This document shows positions 55,169 through 64,000 of a stretch of DNA of 64,000 nucleotides, one piece after another; within the stretch, counting starts at the first letter, position 1, and the number at the start of each line of letters is the position of its first letter. Source of the stretch: an uncultured Prevotella sp. (GTDB lineage Bacteria; Bacteroidota; Bacteroidia; Bacteroidales; Bacteroidaceae); assembly GCA_946548065.1 (NCBI GenBank), contig CAMNPM010000001.1, forward strand, positions 1-64,000, in the 5' to 3' direction. The notes under the pieces are model-generated. The model did no database searches and had not been told where the DNA came from. It saw only the letters and a program-made list of their open reading frames with translations. Both the position numbers and the translations under genes were made by a program.

Positions 55169-57568
55169 TCAGCGACGAGTCAGCACATACTCACCGTCCT
55201 TAGCGGTCTGCAGTTCATAGATATCCGCTTCCTTGCTTTTCCTCAGACCTTTAGCTTTGAGGGGAACGAGGGAGCGGATGTTGCATTTGCCACCCAGACG
55301 CGAACGGATGACAGCCTTTACGAGCTGCCCATCCTGCCAGTCGATGTCTACCTCGAAGCCTCCGCGAGCCACCAATCCCCTGACGCTGCCGTCCTTCCAT
55401 ACAGCAGGCAAGGCAGGTAGCAGGTAGATAAAGCCATCGTAGCTCTGCATCAGCATCTCGGCAATGCCCGCCGTGCAGCCGAAGTTGCCGTCAATCTGGA
55501 ACGGTGGGTGGGCATCGAACATATTAGGATAGGTGCCTCCACGCTGCTTCACGGTGCCGAAGATGAGGAAGGTGTCGGTGGTCAGTGTCAGCTGGTCCTT
55601 GATGAGCTTATAGGCATGTTCGCCGTCCAGCAAGCGTGCCCACGAGCATACCTTCCAGCCCATCGACCAGCCTGTAGACACATCGCCACGTGCCTCCAGC
55701 GATACACGGGCGGCATTCCACAGTGCTGGTGTGCGACGGGGTGATATCTGATAAGAGGGATAGAGGCCATAGAGATGCGAGAAGTGTCGATGGTCGTCCT
55801 TAGGGTCGTCCAGGTCTTCAAGCCATTCCTGCAGCTGGCCCCACCGTCCTATCTGCATGGGAGGTAGCTGCTGCAGCTGCTGAGCAATAGTAGTGAGCAG
55901 GGGGTCATTGTTACCCAGTATCTTGGCCGCAGCCAAGACATTGGTGTAGAGCTCGGCTATGATCTGATTGTCCATCGTCACGCCTGCATCGAGTGAGGTG
56001 GGACGACCGCCGCCACCGTGTTCAGGCGACTCACCCGGACAGATGACCAGATAGCCCTTAGTGGGATGCTTGACCAGCGTCTGCGTATAGAAGCGTGCCG
56101 ACTCGAGCATGATGGGATAGTACTGACGGAGGAACGCCTCGTCGCCCGTATACAGATAGTGCTCCCAGAGGTGTCGGCAGAGCCATGCTGAACCTGTGGA
56201 CCACAAACCGGTATTGGCATGATCCACTGGTCCCGTGATGCGCCACTGGTCGGTGTTGTGATGAAGCACCCAGCCGTCGGCCCCATACATGTCGCGGGCT
56301 GTCTGCCGACCTTGCTGGCTGACCTCGCGAATCAGCCGGAACAGAGGCTCGTTGAGCTCTGTCAGGTTGCATACCTCAGCAGGCCAGTAGTTCATCTCCA
56401 GGTTGATGTTGGTGGTGAACTTCGAGTCCCACGAGGGGAACATCTTCTCGTTCCAGATGCCCTGCAGGTTGGCAGGGTTCATGTTGTCGGGCTGCGATGC
56501 AGCGATGAGCAGATAGCGCCCATACTGGAAGTAGGTGGCTACGAGGTGATTGTCGGGTGCCGAGCTGCTGACGGCATTAAACTGTTCCACACGCTTGTCG
56601 GTAGACAGGTGGGCATAGCGGTCGGCTCCCAGATTGATGCTCACACGGTCGAAATATTTCTTATACACAGCAGTATGTGTGGCCTTGAGCTGCTGGTAGC
56701 CTTTACTCATCGCATCGATGAGACGGCTTTTCGACTGTTGGCTTTCGTCGCCCGTGATGTCCTTGTAGCTCTTTACGTTGGTGCCAATAGCCACATATAA
56801 CGTAGCCTCATCGGCTCCCACCACGCTGAGCTGGCCGTTGCTGCAGGCTACGCTGCCGCCCTGCGTCTCGACAGCCAACCGTCCCATGAAGCGCACCTTA
56901 CCCTTTAGGCCCTCGTGCTTGGCGGAGACACCCAGCAGGGTGGCCTCCTGTCCCTCGCTGCCGATGAGCACATTGTCGTGGGGCGACGTCATGTTGGCGG
57001 TAAATGAAATCTTGCCCTTCTGGCTGGCCGTCAGGTGTACCGTCAGCACGTGGTGGCCACCCAGCGGAGCAATGACCTCGCGCTCGTAGCGGGTGCCGTC
57101 AGCCTCGTAGCGTACCAGGACGCGTCCGTGATCCAAATCCAGCAGACGCTCGTAGTTCCGATAGGCAGCATGTCCGGGCATCGAGATATACAGGTCGCCA
57201 AAGGGCTGGTAGGGCATACCCATATTCTTGCCTGCACCCAGCGGCATCACCTTGTCGTCGGCCAGCTGCTGGGCTTCCTGATAGCGGCCTTCGAAAATCA
57301 GTTGGCGTACTTGGGGCAGATACTCCTTGGCATGGGGGTTGACGACATTGTTGGGCTGACCAGCCCAGATGGTCTCCTCGTTGAGCTGGATATGCTCCAC
57401 TGCTGGGGTGCCAAACACCATGCCGCCTATGACACCATTGCCCACAGGCAGGGCTTGTGTCCAGGTCTGGGCGGGCTTGTCGTACCACAGTCGGTATTGC
57501 GCACAGGCCGGGCCAGGGGAGAGGAGGTAAATGACGAGTGATAGTATTGTCAGCTGCAGTTTTCTCAT
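55169..57568 (-). CDS. GH95 family glycoside hydrolase
   Basis: The 799-residue protein has a signal peptide ([20 protein letters not shown]) and the GH95 start [20 protein letters not shown], with [15 protein letters not shown]. An (alpha/alpha)6 barrel follows ([80 protein letters not shown]). GH95 contains alpha-L-fucosidases and alpha-L-galactosidases; sequence alone does not separate them. Beside GH115, removal of a decoration from a complex xylan or pectin is plausible. It lies 7 bp after the STN-esterase gene on the same strand. Confidence 0.92.
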   Translation of the reverse strand: MRKLQLTILSLVIYLLSPGPACAQYRLWYDKPAQTWTQALPVGNGVIGGMVFGTPAVEHIQLNEETIWAGQPNNVVNPHAKEYLPQVRQLIFEGRYQEAQQLADDKVMPLGAGKNMGMPYQPFGDLYISMPGHAAYRNYERLLDLDHGRVLVRYEADGTRYEREVIAPLGGHHVLTVHLTASQKGKISFTANMTSPHDNVLIGSEGQEATLLGVSAKHEGLKGKVRFMGRLAVETQGGSVACSNGQLSVVGADEATLYVAIGTNVKSYKDITGDESQQSKSRLIDAMSKGYQQLKATHTAVYKKYFDRVSINLGADRYAHLSTDKRVEQFNAVSSSAPDNHLVATYFQYGRYLLIAASQPDNMNPANLQGIWNEKMFPSWDSKFTTNINLEMNYWPAEVCNLTELNEPLFRLIREVSQQGRQTARDMYGADGWVLHHNTDQWRITGPVDHANTGLWSTGSAWLCRHLWEHYLYTGDEAFLRQYYPIMLESARFYTQTLVKHPTKGYLVICPGESPEHGGGGRPTSLDAGVTMDNQIIAELYTNVLAAAKILGNNDPLLTTIAQQLQQLPPMQIGRWGQLQEWLEDLDDPKDDHRHFSHLYGLYPSYQISPRRTPALWNAARVSLEARGDVSTGWSMGWKVCSWARLLDGEHAYKLIKDQLTLTTDTFLIFGTVKQRGGTYPNMFDAHPPFQIDGNFGCTAGIAEMLMQSYDGFIYLLPALPAVWKDGSVRGLVARGGFEVDIDWQDGQLVKAVIRSRLGGKCNIRSLVPLKAKGLRKSKEADIYELQTAKDGEYVLTRR

Positions 57569-57575
57569 AAGTCAG

Positions 57576-58898
57576 TTATTTGTAGAGTGATTTTAATGCG
57601 TCGTCGGGTTCTATCTTTATCTTGCTCTCGTCGAGCATCGTAGCATCAAGGCCAAAGACATCGATGAAGAAGCTGTAGACGGCCTGGCGCTTGTTCTTGC
57701 CAAAGTCGTGACGCTCCTTGGGCAGGTGGACGTTTCTCACCTTGTCGGTAGCACCGTAGAAGGAATAGACATACTGCAGGTAGGGAAACTCGATTGTGGG
57801 TACTGACGAGGTCCAGTCGCCTCCGTCAGAGACGATGAGCATCGGCTTGGGAGCCATTACGGCAGCCAGCTCCGGCTCGCACGTGCCGCCAGCAGAGAGC
57901 TGAACAGGTTTGCCGCTTTCGCAGGGACATCCACCGTCGAAGTGGGAGGCCAGATGCACCACAGGGGCAGAGGCCGTGACGCGCTCGTCGAGCAACGACA
58001 GCAGGACGGTATGTGTGCCACCGCCTGAGCCACCCATCACGCCCACACGGGTGGTGTCAATATCCTTTCGGTTCTTGAGCATATAGTCCAGGAGGATGTA
58101 CCCACAGGCTGCCTGATAGACATGGGCGCGGCTGGAGTGGTGAGCCTCGGCACCCACCTCCTTCTCGCTCTCGCCCCAGCCATAGAGGTCGAAGTCTACG
58201 CAGACAGCCCCCATGCGGGCCAGCGTTCCCATGCGCTGCTGCTCGTCCTTGCGGTAGCGTAGCGGCCAGTGGCCGTCTGGGCAGACTATCAGAGCGTGCT
58301 TGCCCTTCTTGGTCGAGGCATAGATGGTGCCGAAGAGGTGCTGTCCTGGGGTGAGCTCTATGCAGATGTTCTGGGTGGTATAGCCATCGTGCTTGCGCAG
58401 TTTGGAGAGGACTACGGGGCGCTGGCTGTTGCCTTTCTTGTCCTTTGTCAGTACGCACGAGTCGAGAAAGGCATCAAGCTCCAGACGCTGGCGCACTTCG
58501 CGCCGCAGTGAGTCGCGGCGGGCTTCCCACTCTGCCTTATTATGGTATAAGGTAGAGAGATAGTCGAGCATCAACTTGCCTTCTTGTTCGTGTCGTCGGG
58601 GATACTCATAGCGCTTGATTTTATAGAGATTGCCCGACTGCTTCCACCAGTTCCAGTCGAAGTATTTGCAGATGTTGTCGAGCGTGGTCTCCAGCGAGTA
58701 GGGGCGCACACGGAAATCGGCATAGGGCAGTAGCTTGCCCACCGTATCGACATTGCCGTCGAACTTAAACTTTACACCAAAGCGTTGGGCAACATCCTGC
58801 ATCAGGTTGTGTACTGGCCGCTCATATCGGGTCTCAAATGTCTGTGCCTTAGCGATAGGCGCTATTGCCATCAGGGCTGCTATCAGAAGTGTTCTCAT
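57576..58898 (-). CDS. STN-domain alpha/beta hydrolase (carbohydrate esterase-like)
   Basis: The 440-residue protein has a signal peptide (MRTLLIAALMAIAPIAKAQT). A secretin/TonB short N-terminal (STN)-like domain follows at about 21-98 (YERPVHNLMQDVAQRFGVKF, YSLETTLDNICKYFDWNWWK, YKIKRYEYPR). An alpha/beta hydrolase then has the nucleophile elbow GVMGGSGGGTHTVL (about 288), a candidate acid in LIVSDGGDWTSS and His in KERHDFG. It resembles acetyl-xylan-esterase-type enzymes but I cannot assign a CE family. STN domains normally sit on TonB receptors, secretins or FecR partners, so joining one to a hydrolase is unusual. It is upstream of GH95 in the same operon. Confidence 0.68.
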   Translation of the reverse strand: MRTLLIAALMAIAPIAKAQTFETRYERPVHNLMQDVAQRFGVKFKFDGNVDTVGKLLPYADFRVRPYSLETTLDNICKYFDWNWWKQSGNLYKIKRYEYPRRHEQEGKLMLDYLSTLYHNKAEWEARRDSLRREVRQRLELDAFLDSCVLTKDKKGNSQRPVVLSKLRKHDGYTTQNICIELTPGQHLFGTIYASTKKGKHALIVCPDGHWPLRYRKDEQQRMGTLARMGAVCVDFDLYGWGESEKEVGAEAHHSSRAHVYQAACGYILLDYMLKNRKDIDTTRVGVMGGSGGGTHTVLLSLLDERVTASAPVVHLASHFDGGCPCESGKPVQLSAGGTCEPELAAVMAPKPMLIVSDGGDWTSSVPTIEFPYLQYVYSFYGATDKVRNVHLPKERHDFGKNKRQAVYSFFIDVFGLDATMLDESKIKIEPDDALKSLYK

Positions 58899-58964
58899 TG
58901 TCTGTCAGTTAATAGCTATTACACTAAAAAGAGACGGACAACAAGCCGTTCTGTCATCAGCCCT

Positions 58965-60200
58965 TTACAGGATGAGCAGCTGTAGGCGGTCAGGGGCGAA
59001 AAGCTCCTGGGCCACCTGCTGCAGTTGGTCGGCACTGATGGCATCAATGCGTTGCAGTAGCAGGTCGATGTCGCGCATTTCTCCTCCAAACAGGAAATGA
59101 CGTGCACAGTCGAGTGTGAACTGTTCGCGATTGTCGCGGGCAATGGTCTGCTGACCTTTCAGCTGCCGCTTGGCTGCAGAGAGCTGTCGAGGACTCAGGG
59201 GATGTTGCATCATGCGGTCTAATTCGCGCCGTACCAGGCGCAGGCAGCGTTTCACGTCGTGATGGTCGCAGCCAAAATAGACGCTCCAATATCCTGTGTC
59301 GCTGTAGCTGACCATCGAACTCTCGACGGTATAGACCAGTCCGTGGCGTTCGCGCAGCGCCAGGTTCAGACGGGCATTCATGCCAGGTCCGCCCAGGATG
59401 TTGTTGAGCAGGTAGAGCGGCAGACGACGCTCGTCGTCCCAGGCATAGGCCTTGCTGCCCAGCATCACATGGGCCTGATGGTGCTGCGCGGCTGATGTGT
59501 CGGCTTGCTGGGAGCTGGCTGTAGTGTCTGCGGCTTGTGGCAAAGGCGACGATGCCAGCGGGCCTGGCGGCACGAGTCGGCTCATCTTTGACTCCAGCGT
59601 CTTCACGATGTGGGGAGTGCTGACGCTGCCATTGACGAAGAATACGGTATTGTCGGGCCGATAGTAGCGACTGGTGAAGCGCAGGGCATCGGTGTGGGTG
59701 AAGGAGAGCACCCGTTCACGTGTTCCCAGAATATTGTGTCCCAGGGGATGATCCTTGAAGAGCAGATTCTCGAACTCATCAAAGATCAGTTCGGCAGGGG
59801 AGTCGTTGTAGCTCTCTATCTCGTCGCAGATGACATCTACCTCGCGCGCTATCTCAGACTGCGGATACTGACTGTTGAAGACAATGTCGGTCAGCAGGTC
59901 GACGGCTCGCGAGAAGTGCTCGCTCTGGATGGCAGCATAATAGATGGTGTACTCCTTGGTGGTAAAAGCGTTCAGTTCGCCACCAACATTCTCCAGACAG
60001 TTCATGATCTGCAGAGCAGAGCGGCGGCGGGTGCCTTTGAACGTGGTGTGTTCGCAGAAGTGGGCCAGCCCCTCTTCGCCCAGGGCTTCCTGTCGCGAAC
60101 CGGCTCGGATGCCGATGCCGCAATAGACCACAGGCGAAGACGACGGAAAATGGATAATGCGCATCCCGTTGGGGAGCGTAGTCGTATTGTAGTTAGTCAT
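58965..60200 (-). CDS. M16-family zinc peptidase
   Basis: The 411-residue protein has the inverted zinc motif HFCEH (residues 47-51) in EEGLAHFCEHTTFKGTRRR, and the downstream NVGGELNAFTTKEYTIYYA typical of pitrilysin-like peptidases. The second half carries GGPGMNARLNLALRERHGLV, the conserved region of the inactive half. There is no signal peptide. Residues about 215-245 are a Ser/Ala/Gln-rich linker between the halves. The role is probably turnover of peptides or processing of small proteins; the substrate is unknown. It is divergent from the PfkB gene. Confidence 0.9.
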   Translation of the reverse strand: MTNYNTTTLPNGMRIIHFPSSSPVVYCGIGIRAGSRQEALGEEGLAHFCEHTTFKGTRRRSALQIMNCLENVGGELNAFTTKEYTIYYAAIQSEHFSRAVDLLTDIVFNSQYPQSEIAREVDVICDEIESYNDSPAELIFDEFENLLFKDHPLGHNILGTRERVLSFTHTDALRFTSRYYRPDNTVFFVNGSVSTPHIVKTLESKMSRLVPPGPLASSPLPQAADTTASSQQADTSAAQHHQAHVMLGSKAYAWDDERRLPLYLLNNILGGPGMNARLNLALRERHGLVYTVESSMVSYSDTGYWSVYFGCDHHDVKRCLRLVRRELDRMMQHPLSPRQLSAAKRQLKGQQTIARDNREQFTLDCARHFLFGGEMRDIDLLLQRIDAISADQLQQVAQELFAPDRLQLLIL

Positions 60201-60210
60201 AAATCGGGTG

Positions 60211-60218
60211 CAAAAGTA
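60211..60218 (-). promoter_or_regulatory. -7 box for the M16 peptidase gene
   Basis: TACTTTTG on the minus strand, 10 bp before ATG 60200, predicting a very short leader. Confidence 0.5.
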
Positions 60219-60224
60219 CGAAAT

Positions 60225-60252
60225 AATTCTTAATTCTTAATTCTTAATTCTT
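60225..60252. repeat. Four copies of AATTCTT between divergent promoters
   Basis: The 7-bp unit is perfect and end to end. It occupies most of the space between the two divergent -7 boxes and covers the place of the -33 element for the PfkB gene. Confidence 0.95.
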
Positions 60253-60262
60253 AATTTATTTG

Positions 60263-60270
60263 TATCTTTG
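60263..60270 (+). promoter_or_regulatory. -7 box for the PfkB-family gene
   Basis: TATCTTTG, 19 bp before ATG 60290. Its expected -33 position is inside the AATTCTT array. Confidence 0.55.
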
Positions 60271-60289
60271 CACCCAAAATGCTGAAACT

Positions 60290-61219
60290 ATGCGAAAAGT
60301 TATTGGAATAGGAGAGACCGTGCTCGACATTATCTTCAGGAACGAGCAACCCATTCATGCCCTTCCGGGCGGTTCTACATTTAATGCCATCATCTCGCTG
60401 GGGCGGGCGGGGGTGAAGACCAGTTTCATCGGTGAGACAGGCAACGACCGCGTGGGCAGGATGATCATCCAGTTTCTGAAGGACAACGGCTGCGATGCAG
60501 ACTGCGTGAATGTCTATCCCGACTCGAAGTCTCCCCTCTCGCTGGCCTTTCTTAACGAGCAGAACGATGCAGACTACTTGTTCTACAAGAATCACCCCAA
60601 CGACCGCCTGGACTTCACCTTTCCAGAGGTGAATCCTGACGACATTGTGCTCTATGGCTCATACTATGCGCTGAATCCTGTCATTCGTCCACAGGTGAAA
60701 GGCTTTCTGGACTATGCCCACGACAGGGGAGCCATCCTGTACTACGATGTAAACTTTCGCGCTTCCCACCAGCATGAGGTGATGAAGCTGACACCCAACC
60801 TGCTGGAGAATTTCGAGTTGGCCGACATTGTGCGAGGCTCGTCGGAAGACTTCCTGATACTCTTCAAGAAGGACGACCCCGATGTGGTATACCGTTCGCA
60901 GATCATGTTCTATACCAAGAAGTTTATCTATACCCAGGCTGCAGCCCCTGTGGAGCTGAGGGCTGACGGAGGACTGAAGAAGCAATATCCCGTGGAGCCT
61001 ACAGAAACGGTGAGCACCATTGGCGCTGGCGACAACTTCAACGCTGGCTTGCTGTACGGACTCATACGCTATGGCATCACCCGCAGGGAAATGGAGACGG
61101 GGCTGCGGGAGGAGCAGTGGGACCAGATTATCCAATGCGCCCAGCAGTTCTCGGCTGAGGCGTGTCGCAGCCCCTATAACTATATCTCTCCTGAGTTTGG
61201 GGCAAAAATGAAGATGTAA
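60290..61219 (+). CDS. PfkB-family sugar kinase
   Basis: The 309-residue protein starts MRKVIGIGETVLDIIFRNEQ. It has the ribokinase-fold substrate region ALPGGSTFNAIISLGRAGVK (about 25) and FIGETGNDRVGRMIIQFLKD. The ATP-site signature TVSTIGAGDNFNAGLLYGL, near residue 245, contains the catalytic Asp in GAGD. It phosphorylates a sugar, probably fructose or a related compound; specificity cannot be read from sequence. I chose ATG 60290 because earlier in-frame starts lie in or before the -7 box. Confidence 0.88.
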   Translation: MRKVIGIGETVLDIIFRNEQPIHALPGGSTFNAIISLGRAGVKTSFIGETGNDRVGRMIIQFLKDNGCDADCVNVYPDSKSPLSLAFLNEQNDADYLFYKNHPNDRLDFTFPEVNPDDIVLYGSYYALNPVIRPQVKGFLDYAHDRGAILYYDVNFRASHQHEVMKLTPNLLENFELADIVRGSSEDFLILFKKDDPDVVYRSQIMFYTKKFIYTQAAAPVELRADGGLKKQYPVEPTETVSTIGAGDNFNAGLLYGLIRYGITRREMETGLREEQWDQIIQCAQQFSAEACRSPYNYISPEFGAKMKM

Positions 61220-61244
61220 GGACTCAATAAAGATAAAGAATATT

Positions 61245-62426
61245 ATGCAGAAGATTACAGAAAACATTTATTACGTAGGCGTAAACGACCGCAACAAGTC
61301 GCTGTTCGAAGGCCTTTGGCCGTTGCCCAATGGTGTCAGTTATAACTCGTATCTCATCGACGACGAGAAAGTGTGCCTGATAGATACTGTAGAAGTGGAT
61401 TTCTTCACGCAGTTTCTGGAGCATATCCACGAGGTGATTGGCGACCGCCCCATTGACTATATGGTCATCAACCACATGGAGCCAGACCACAGTGGCAGCA
61501 TCGCACTTATCAAGAAATACTACCCCAACATCCAGATTGTAGGCAACAAGAAGACGTTCCAGATGATGGAAGGCTTCTATGGCATTAGCGAGGGGACGCT
61601 GGAGGTGAAGAATGGTGACACGCTGGCCCTGGGCCAGCAGACCCTCAGCTTTGTGCTGACGCCAATGGTGCACTGGCCTGAGACGATGGTGACGCTTTGT
61701 GGTACCACGCTCTTCAGCGGCGATGCCTTTGGATGCTTTGGCGCACTGAACGGCGGTGTGGTTGACGAGCAGATTAACTGCGATACCTTCTGGTTGGAGA
61801 TGGTGCGTTACTACTCGAACATCGTTGGCAAGTACGGTACGCCAGTACAGAATGCGCTCAAGAAGCTGGCTGGGGTGAAACTCGACTATATCTGCGCCAC
61901 CCACGGACCCGTGTGGCACCAGTATATTGATAAGGTGGTGGCTGAGTATGACCGTATGTCCAAGTATGAGACAGAGCCTGGACTCGTAATCTGCTATGGT
62001 ACGATGTATGGCAATACGGAGCGTGCTGCTGAGGTGATAGCCCGTGCTGCCTCTGAAGCTGGCGTGAAGAACATCGTGATGTACAACGTGTCGAAGACCC
62101 ACCATTCTTACATCATCCGCGATGTGTTCCGCTATAAGGGCCTTATCGTGGGTGCTCCCACCTATAATACCGCCCTCTATCATGAGATGGACGTACTGTT
62201 GTCTGAGCTGGCAGGTAAGGATATCAAGAACCATCTGCTGGGATGGTTCGGCTCTTACGGCTGGGCCTCGAAGGCCGTTGCCGAGATCCAGAGGTGGAAC
62301 GACGAGAGTCTGCACTACGAGGCTGTTGGCGAACCGGTGGAAATCAAGCAGAGCCTGACAGCCGAGACAAAGGCTCAGTGTGAGGCCTTAGGTCGTGCGA
62401 TGGCAGAGCGGCTGAAGCAAGCATAA
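61245..62426 (+). CDS. fprA: FprA-family flavodiiron protein
   Basis: Flavodiiron proteins reduce O2 to water or NO to N2O and protect anaerobes. The 393-residue protein has a metallo-beta-lactamase-like domain with the diiron ligands: HMEPDH (residues 77-82), VHWPETM, SGDAFGCFGAL and CATHGPVWHQY. A flavodoxin domain begins LVICYGTMYGNTERAAEVI (about 250) with GLIVGAPTYNTALYHEMDV. All ligands appear present and the length is normal. No rubredoxin domain is fused. It follows the PfkB gene after 25 bp. Confidence 0.94.
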   Translation: MQKITENIYYVGVNDRNKSLFEGLWPLPNGVSYNSYLIDDEKVCLIDTVEVDFFTQFLEHIHEVIGDRPIDYMVINHMEPDHSGSIALIKKYYPNIQIVGNKKTFQMMEGFYGISEGTLEVKNGDTLALGQQTLSFVLTPMVHWPETMVTLCGTTLFSGDAFGCFGALNGGVVDEQINCDTFWLEMVRYYSNIVGKYGTPVQNALKKLAGVKLDYICATHGPVWHQYIDKVVAEYDRMSKYETEPGLVICYGTMYGNTERAAEVIARAASEAGVKNIVMYNVSKTHHSYIIRDVFRYKGLIVGAPTYNTALYHEMDVLLSELAGKDIKNHLLGWFGSYGWASKAVAEIQRWNDESLHYEAVGEPVEIKQSLTAETKAQCEALGRAMAERLKQA

Positions 62427-62490
62427 GTGATTAATTGGGGGCTGTGCAGTGTATGCTGCACCTATACCCCCCCAAAAGACGAATGAGTAA

Positions 62491-63627
62491 ATGAAGAAAT
62501 CAGTATTATGCGCTGTTCTGGTTTTGGCCTTGACAGCATGTAGTGAGAAGAAATTCCAGATAGAAGGACAGATAACCAATGCCAAGGACTCCGTGCTCTA
62601 CTTCGAGAACATGGGTTTGGCTGGTGTCGAGGTGTTGGACTCCGTACGTCTGGACGATGAGGGCAGCTTCAGCTTCAGTGGCGAAAAGCAGGATGCGCCA
62701 GAGTTCTACCGTTTGCGCATACACGACCAGATTATCTCGCTCGCCATCGACTCTACGGAGACGGTGACGGTGCGCGGACAGTGGCCCCAGATGGCCAGGG
62801 AGTATGAGGTGAGCGGGTCGAAGGAATGTGAGACCATCCGCGAGCTGGCACTCAAGCAGATGGACCTTCAGCAGCGCGCCATTAAGGTAAACCAGGATGA
62901 GGCACTGAGCGTCGATCAGGTGAACGACAGTATTCTCAAGATGGTGCAGCAATATAAGGATGAGGTGAAACGACAATATATCTTTCCCAACCCTGGTCGT
63001 CCATCGGCTTACTTTGCCTTGTTCCAGACACTGGGAGGTATGCTGCTGTTCAATCCGCAGACGGATAAGGACGATGTCAAGGTGTTTGCGGCAGTTGCCA
63101 CCAGCTGGGATACGTTCTGGCCAACGGCAGAGCGCGGCAAGAACCTCCACAACATCGCTATCGAGGGTATGAAGAATGTTCGCAGTGCGGCAGCCGACAG
63201 CTCGCGTACCATTGATGCTTCGAAGGTGCGCGAGGCGGGTCTTATAGACATTGCCCTGAGGGACAATCATGGTCAGATACGCCATCTGACGGGTCTGGAA
63301 GGAAAGGTGGTACTGCTCGACTTCCATGTCTTTGCTACGCCAGAATCGCCTGCACGTATACTGATGTTGCGCGAGCTGTATAACAAGTATCATGGACAGG
63401 GATTGGAGATTTATCAGGTCAGCCTGGACAGCGATGAGCATTTCTGGAAGCAGCAGACAGCTGCCCTGCCCTGGATCAACGTACTGGGCAGCGATGCCTC
63501 GTCTACGCTCACACTCTATAATGTGCAGCGTGTGCCTGAGTTCTTCCTGATAGACCGTGGCAATAATATCGTGGGTCGCTCGCAGACGATTAAGGATGTT
63601 GAGCAGGCAATTAAGAACCTGCTATAA
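62491..63627 (+). CDS. TlpA-like lipoprotein with DUF4369-type N-terminus and no CxxC
   Basis: The 378-residue predicted lipoprotein (VLCAVLVLALTAC, then SEKKF) starts with a DUF4369-like beta domain (FQIEGQITNAKDSVLYFENM), then a helical region, then a thioredoxin fold (about 255-378; LEGKVVLLDFHVFATPESPA, GLEIYQVSLDSDEHFWKQQT, VQRVPEFFLIDRGNNIVGRS). Where TlpA/ResA proteins have WCxxC after the first strand, this one has HVFATPESPA, with no cysteine. It is therefore unlikely to act as a thiol oxidoreductase and may be a binding or chaperone protein. A terminator follows. Confidence 0.85.
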   Translation: MKKSVLCAVLVLALTACSEKKFQIEGQITNAKDSVLYFENMGLAGVEVLDSVRLDDEGSFSFSGEKQDAPEFYRLRIHDQIISLAIDSTETVTVRGQWPQMAREYEVSGSKECETIRELALKQMDLQQRAIKVNQDEALSVDQVNDSILKMVQQYKDEVKRQYIFPNPGRPSAYFALFQTLGGMLLFNPQTDKDDVKVFAAVATSWDTFWPTAERGKNLHNIAIEGMKNVRSAAADSSRTIDASKVREAGLIDIALRDNHGQIRHLTGLEGKVVLLDFHVFATPESPARILMLRELYNKYHGQGLEIYQVSLDSDEHFWKQQTAALPWINVLGSDASSTLTLYNVQRVPEFFLIDRGNNIVGRSQTIKDVEQAIKNLL

Positions 63628-63647
63628 CATATAGAAGAAAAAAATAG

Positions 63648-63680
63648 TGAGCCCACCATTTCGAGTGGGCTCATTATTTA
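63648..63680. terminator. Terminator hairpin after the TlpA-like gene
   Basis: The 9-bp stem TGAGCCCAC (63648-63656) pairs with GTGGGCTCA (63665-63673) across an 8-base loop, followed by TTATTTATT. The A-rich left flank makes it usable from both strands. Confidence 0.82.
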
Positions 63681-63710
63681 TTATATAACAGCTGGTATGG
63701 CGGGCTTGTT

Positions 63711-64000
63711 TTATAACAGCTCCAGAGCCTTGAGCATCGTGGCGTTGGTCTCGTTGATGATGCTGTAGTATTCGTCCATGCTCCAGAGGTCGCGCGCGAT
63801 GAGGGCTTTCAGCTGTAGGCGCAGCTGGGGGAGGGTCTGCTGTCGTTCCGCTTCGTCTTTGGGACGGATGTTTTGTTTCTCGCCTTCAGCAAAGATGTCG
63901 TCAATCAGTTGCTGGGGAATGTCGAAATGCTGGCGGAAGTCGTCAAAGTTGGGATATTGCTTGTGCAGCGACTTGCGGTATTGGTCGACATAGTGTAGGT
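63711..64000 (-). CDS. S41-family C-terminal processing protease (C-terminal part only)
   Basis: Only the last 96 or so residues are in the window. They read YVDQYRKSLHKQYPNFDDFR, then FDIPQQLIDDIFAEGE and LRLQLKALIARDLWSMDEYY, and end NATMLKALELL. The segment LKALIARDLW-MDEYY-IINETN is, as I recall it, the C-terminal helical region of Bacteroidota S41 (Ctp/tail-specific) proteases. The catalytic Ser/Lys region lies outside the window, so the family call rests on this tail alone. Confidence 0.7.
   Translation of the reverse strand, partial: LHYVDQYRKSLHKQYPNFDDFRQHFDIPQQLIDDIFAEGEKQNIRPKDEAERQQTLPQLRLQLKALIARDLWSMDEYYSIINETNATMLKALELL

Overview
The window looks like a chromosome segment from a Bacteroidota bacterium, most likely Prevotella or a close relative (inference from gene content; no database search was run). 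The evidence is a SusC/SusD starch locus, GH97, GH115 and GH95 enzymes, a PorZ-like protein implying a type IX secretion system, the frdC-frdA order typical of the phylum, many TAnnTTTG -7 promoter boxes, and a C-terminal GQRV...KGIYI..GKK tail. I saw no rRNA, tRNA or CRISPR.

Region 1 (1-5 kb) holds fumarate reductase subunits and two transporters, all on the minus strand. Region 2 (5-18 kb) is a housekeeping block: mnmG, apt, uvrC, dtd, a small membrane protein, a MazG-like pyrophosphohydrolase, deoC, a polyprenyl synthase, polA, a TrmH-type methylase and nadA. It carries two ParB-binding (parS) sites flanking apt and, between the methylase and nadA, five perfect DnaA boxes in 300 bp. I read this as a chromosome origin and centromere region. 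Gene orientation does not favour that reading and skew was not computed. Region 3 (18-34 kb) has a GtrA-CotH fusion, porZ, a YitT-RdgB fusion, leuS, mutS with an in-frame repeat insert, an orphan sensor kinase, lgt and ychF.

Region 4 (33.8-48.6 kb) is a starch/malto-oligosaccharide locus. A minus-strand operon (lacI-type regulator, sugar MFS transporter, malQ, GH97 susB) diverges from a plus-strand susCDEF operon. A 14-bp palindrome lies exactly midway between the two divergent -7 boxes, and a one-mismatch copy lies just upstream of malQ. No GH13 amylase is present. Outer-membrane SusCDEF would bind and import oligosaccharides, GH97 and MalQ would process them, and the MFS protein would carry sugar into the cytoplasm.

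Region 5 (48.6-52.6 kb) is accessory: an orphan nuclease-like gene, an AT-rich secreted protein gene, an inverted pair of GC-rich repeats, a hairpin-rich stretch and an intact IS3-family element with a 4-bp target duplication. Region 6 (52.6-58.9 kb) is a small hemicellulose cluster (GH115, GH95, STN-domain esterase). Region 7 (59-64 kb) has an M16 peptidase, a PfkB kinase, a flavodiiron protein, a TlpA-like lipoprotein without catalytic cysteines and the end of an S41 protease gene.

A feature that gene annotation does not explain is the number of unrelated short tandem arrays in intergenic DNA, with periods of 6, 7, 8, 9, 11, 12, 14 and 22 bp. They include a 22-bp family present at two distant loci and a perfect 40-bp AT palindrome between inverted TCATCG arrays.
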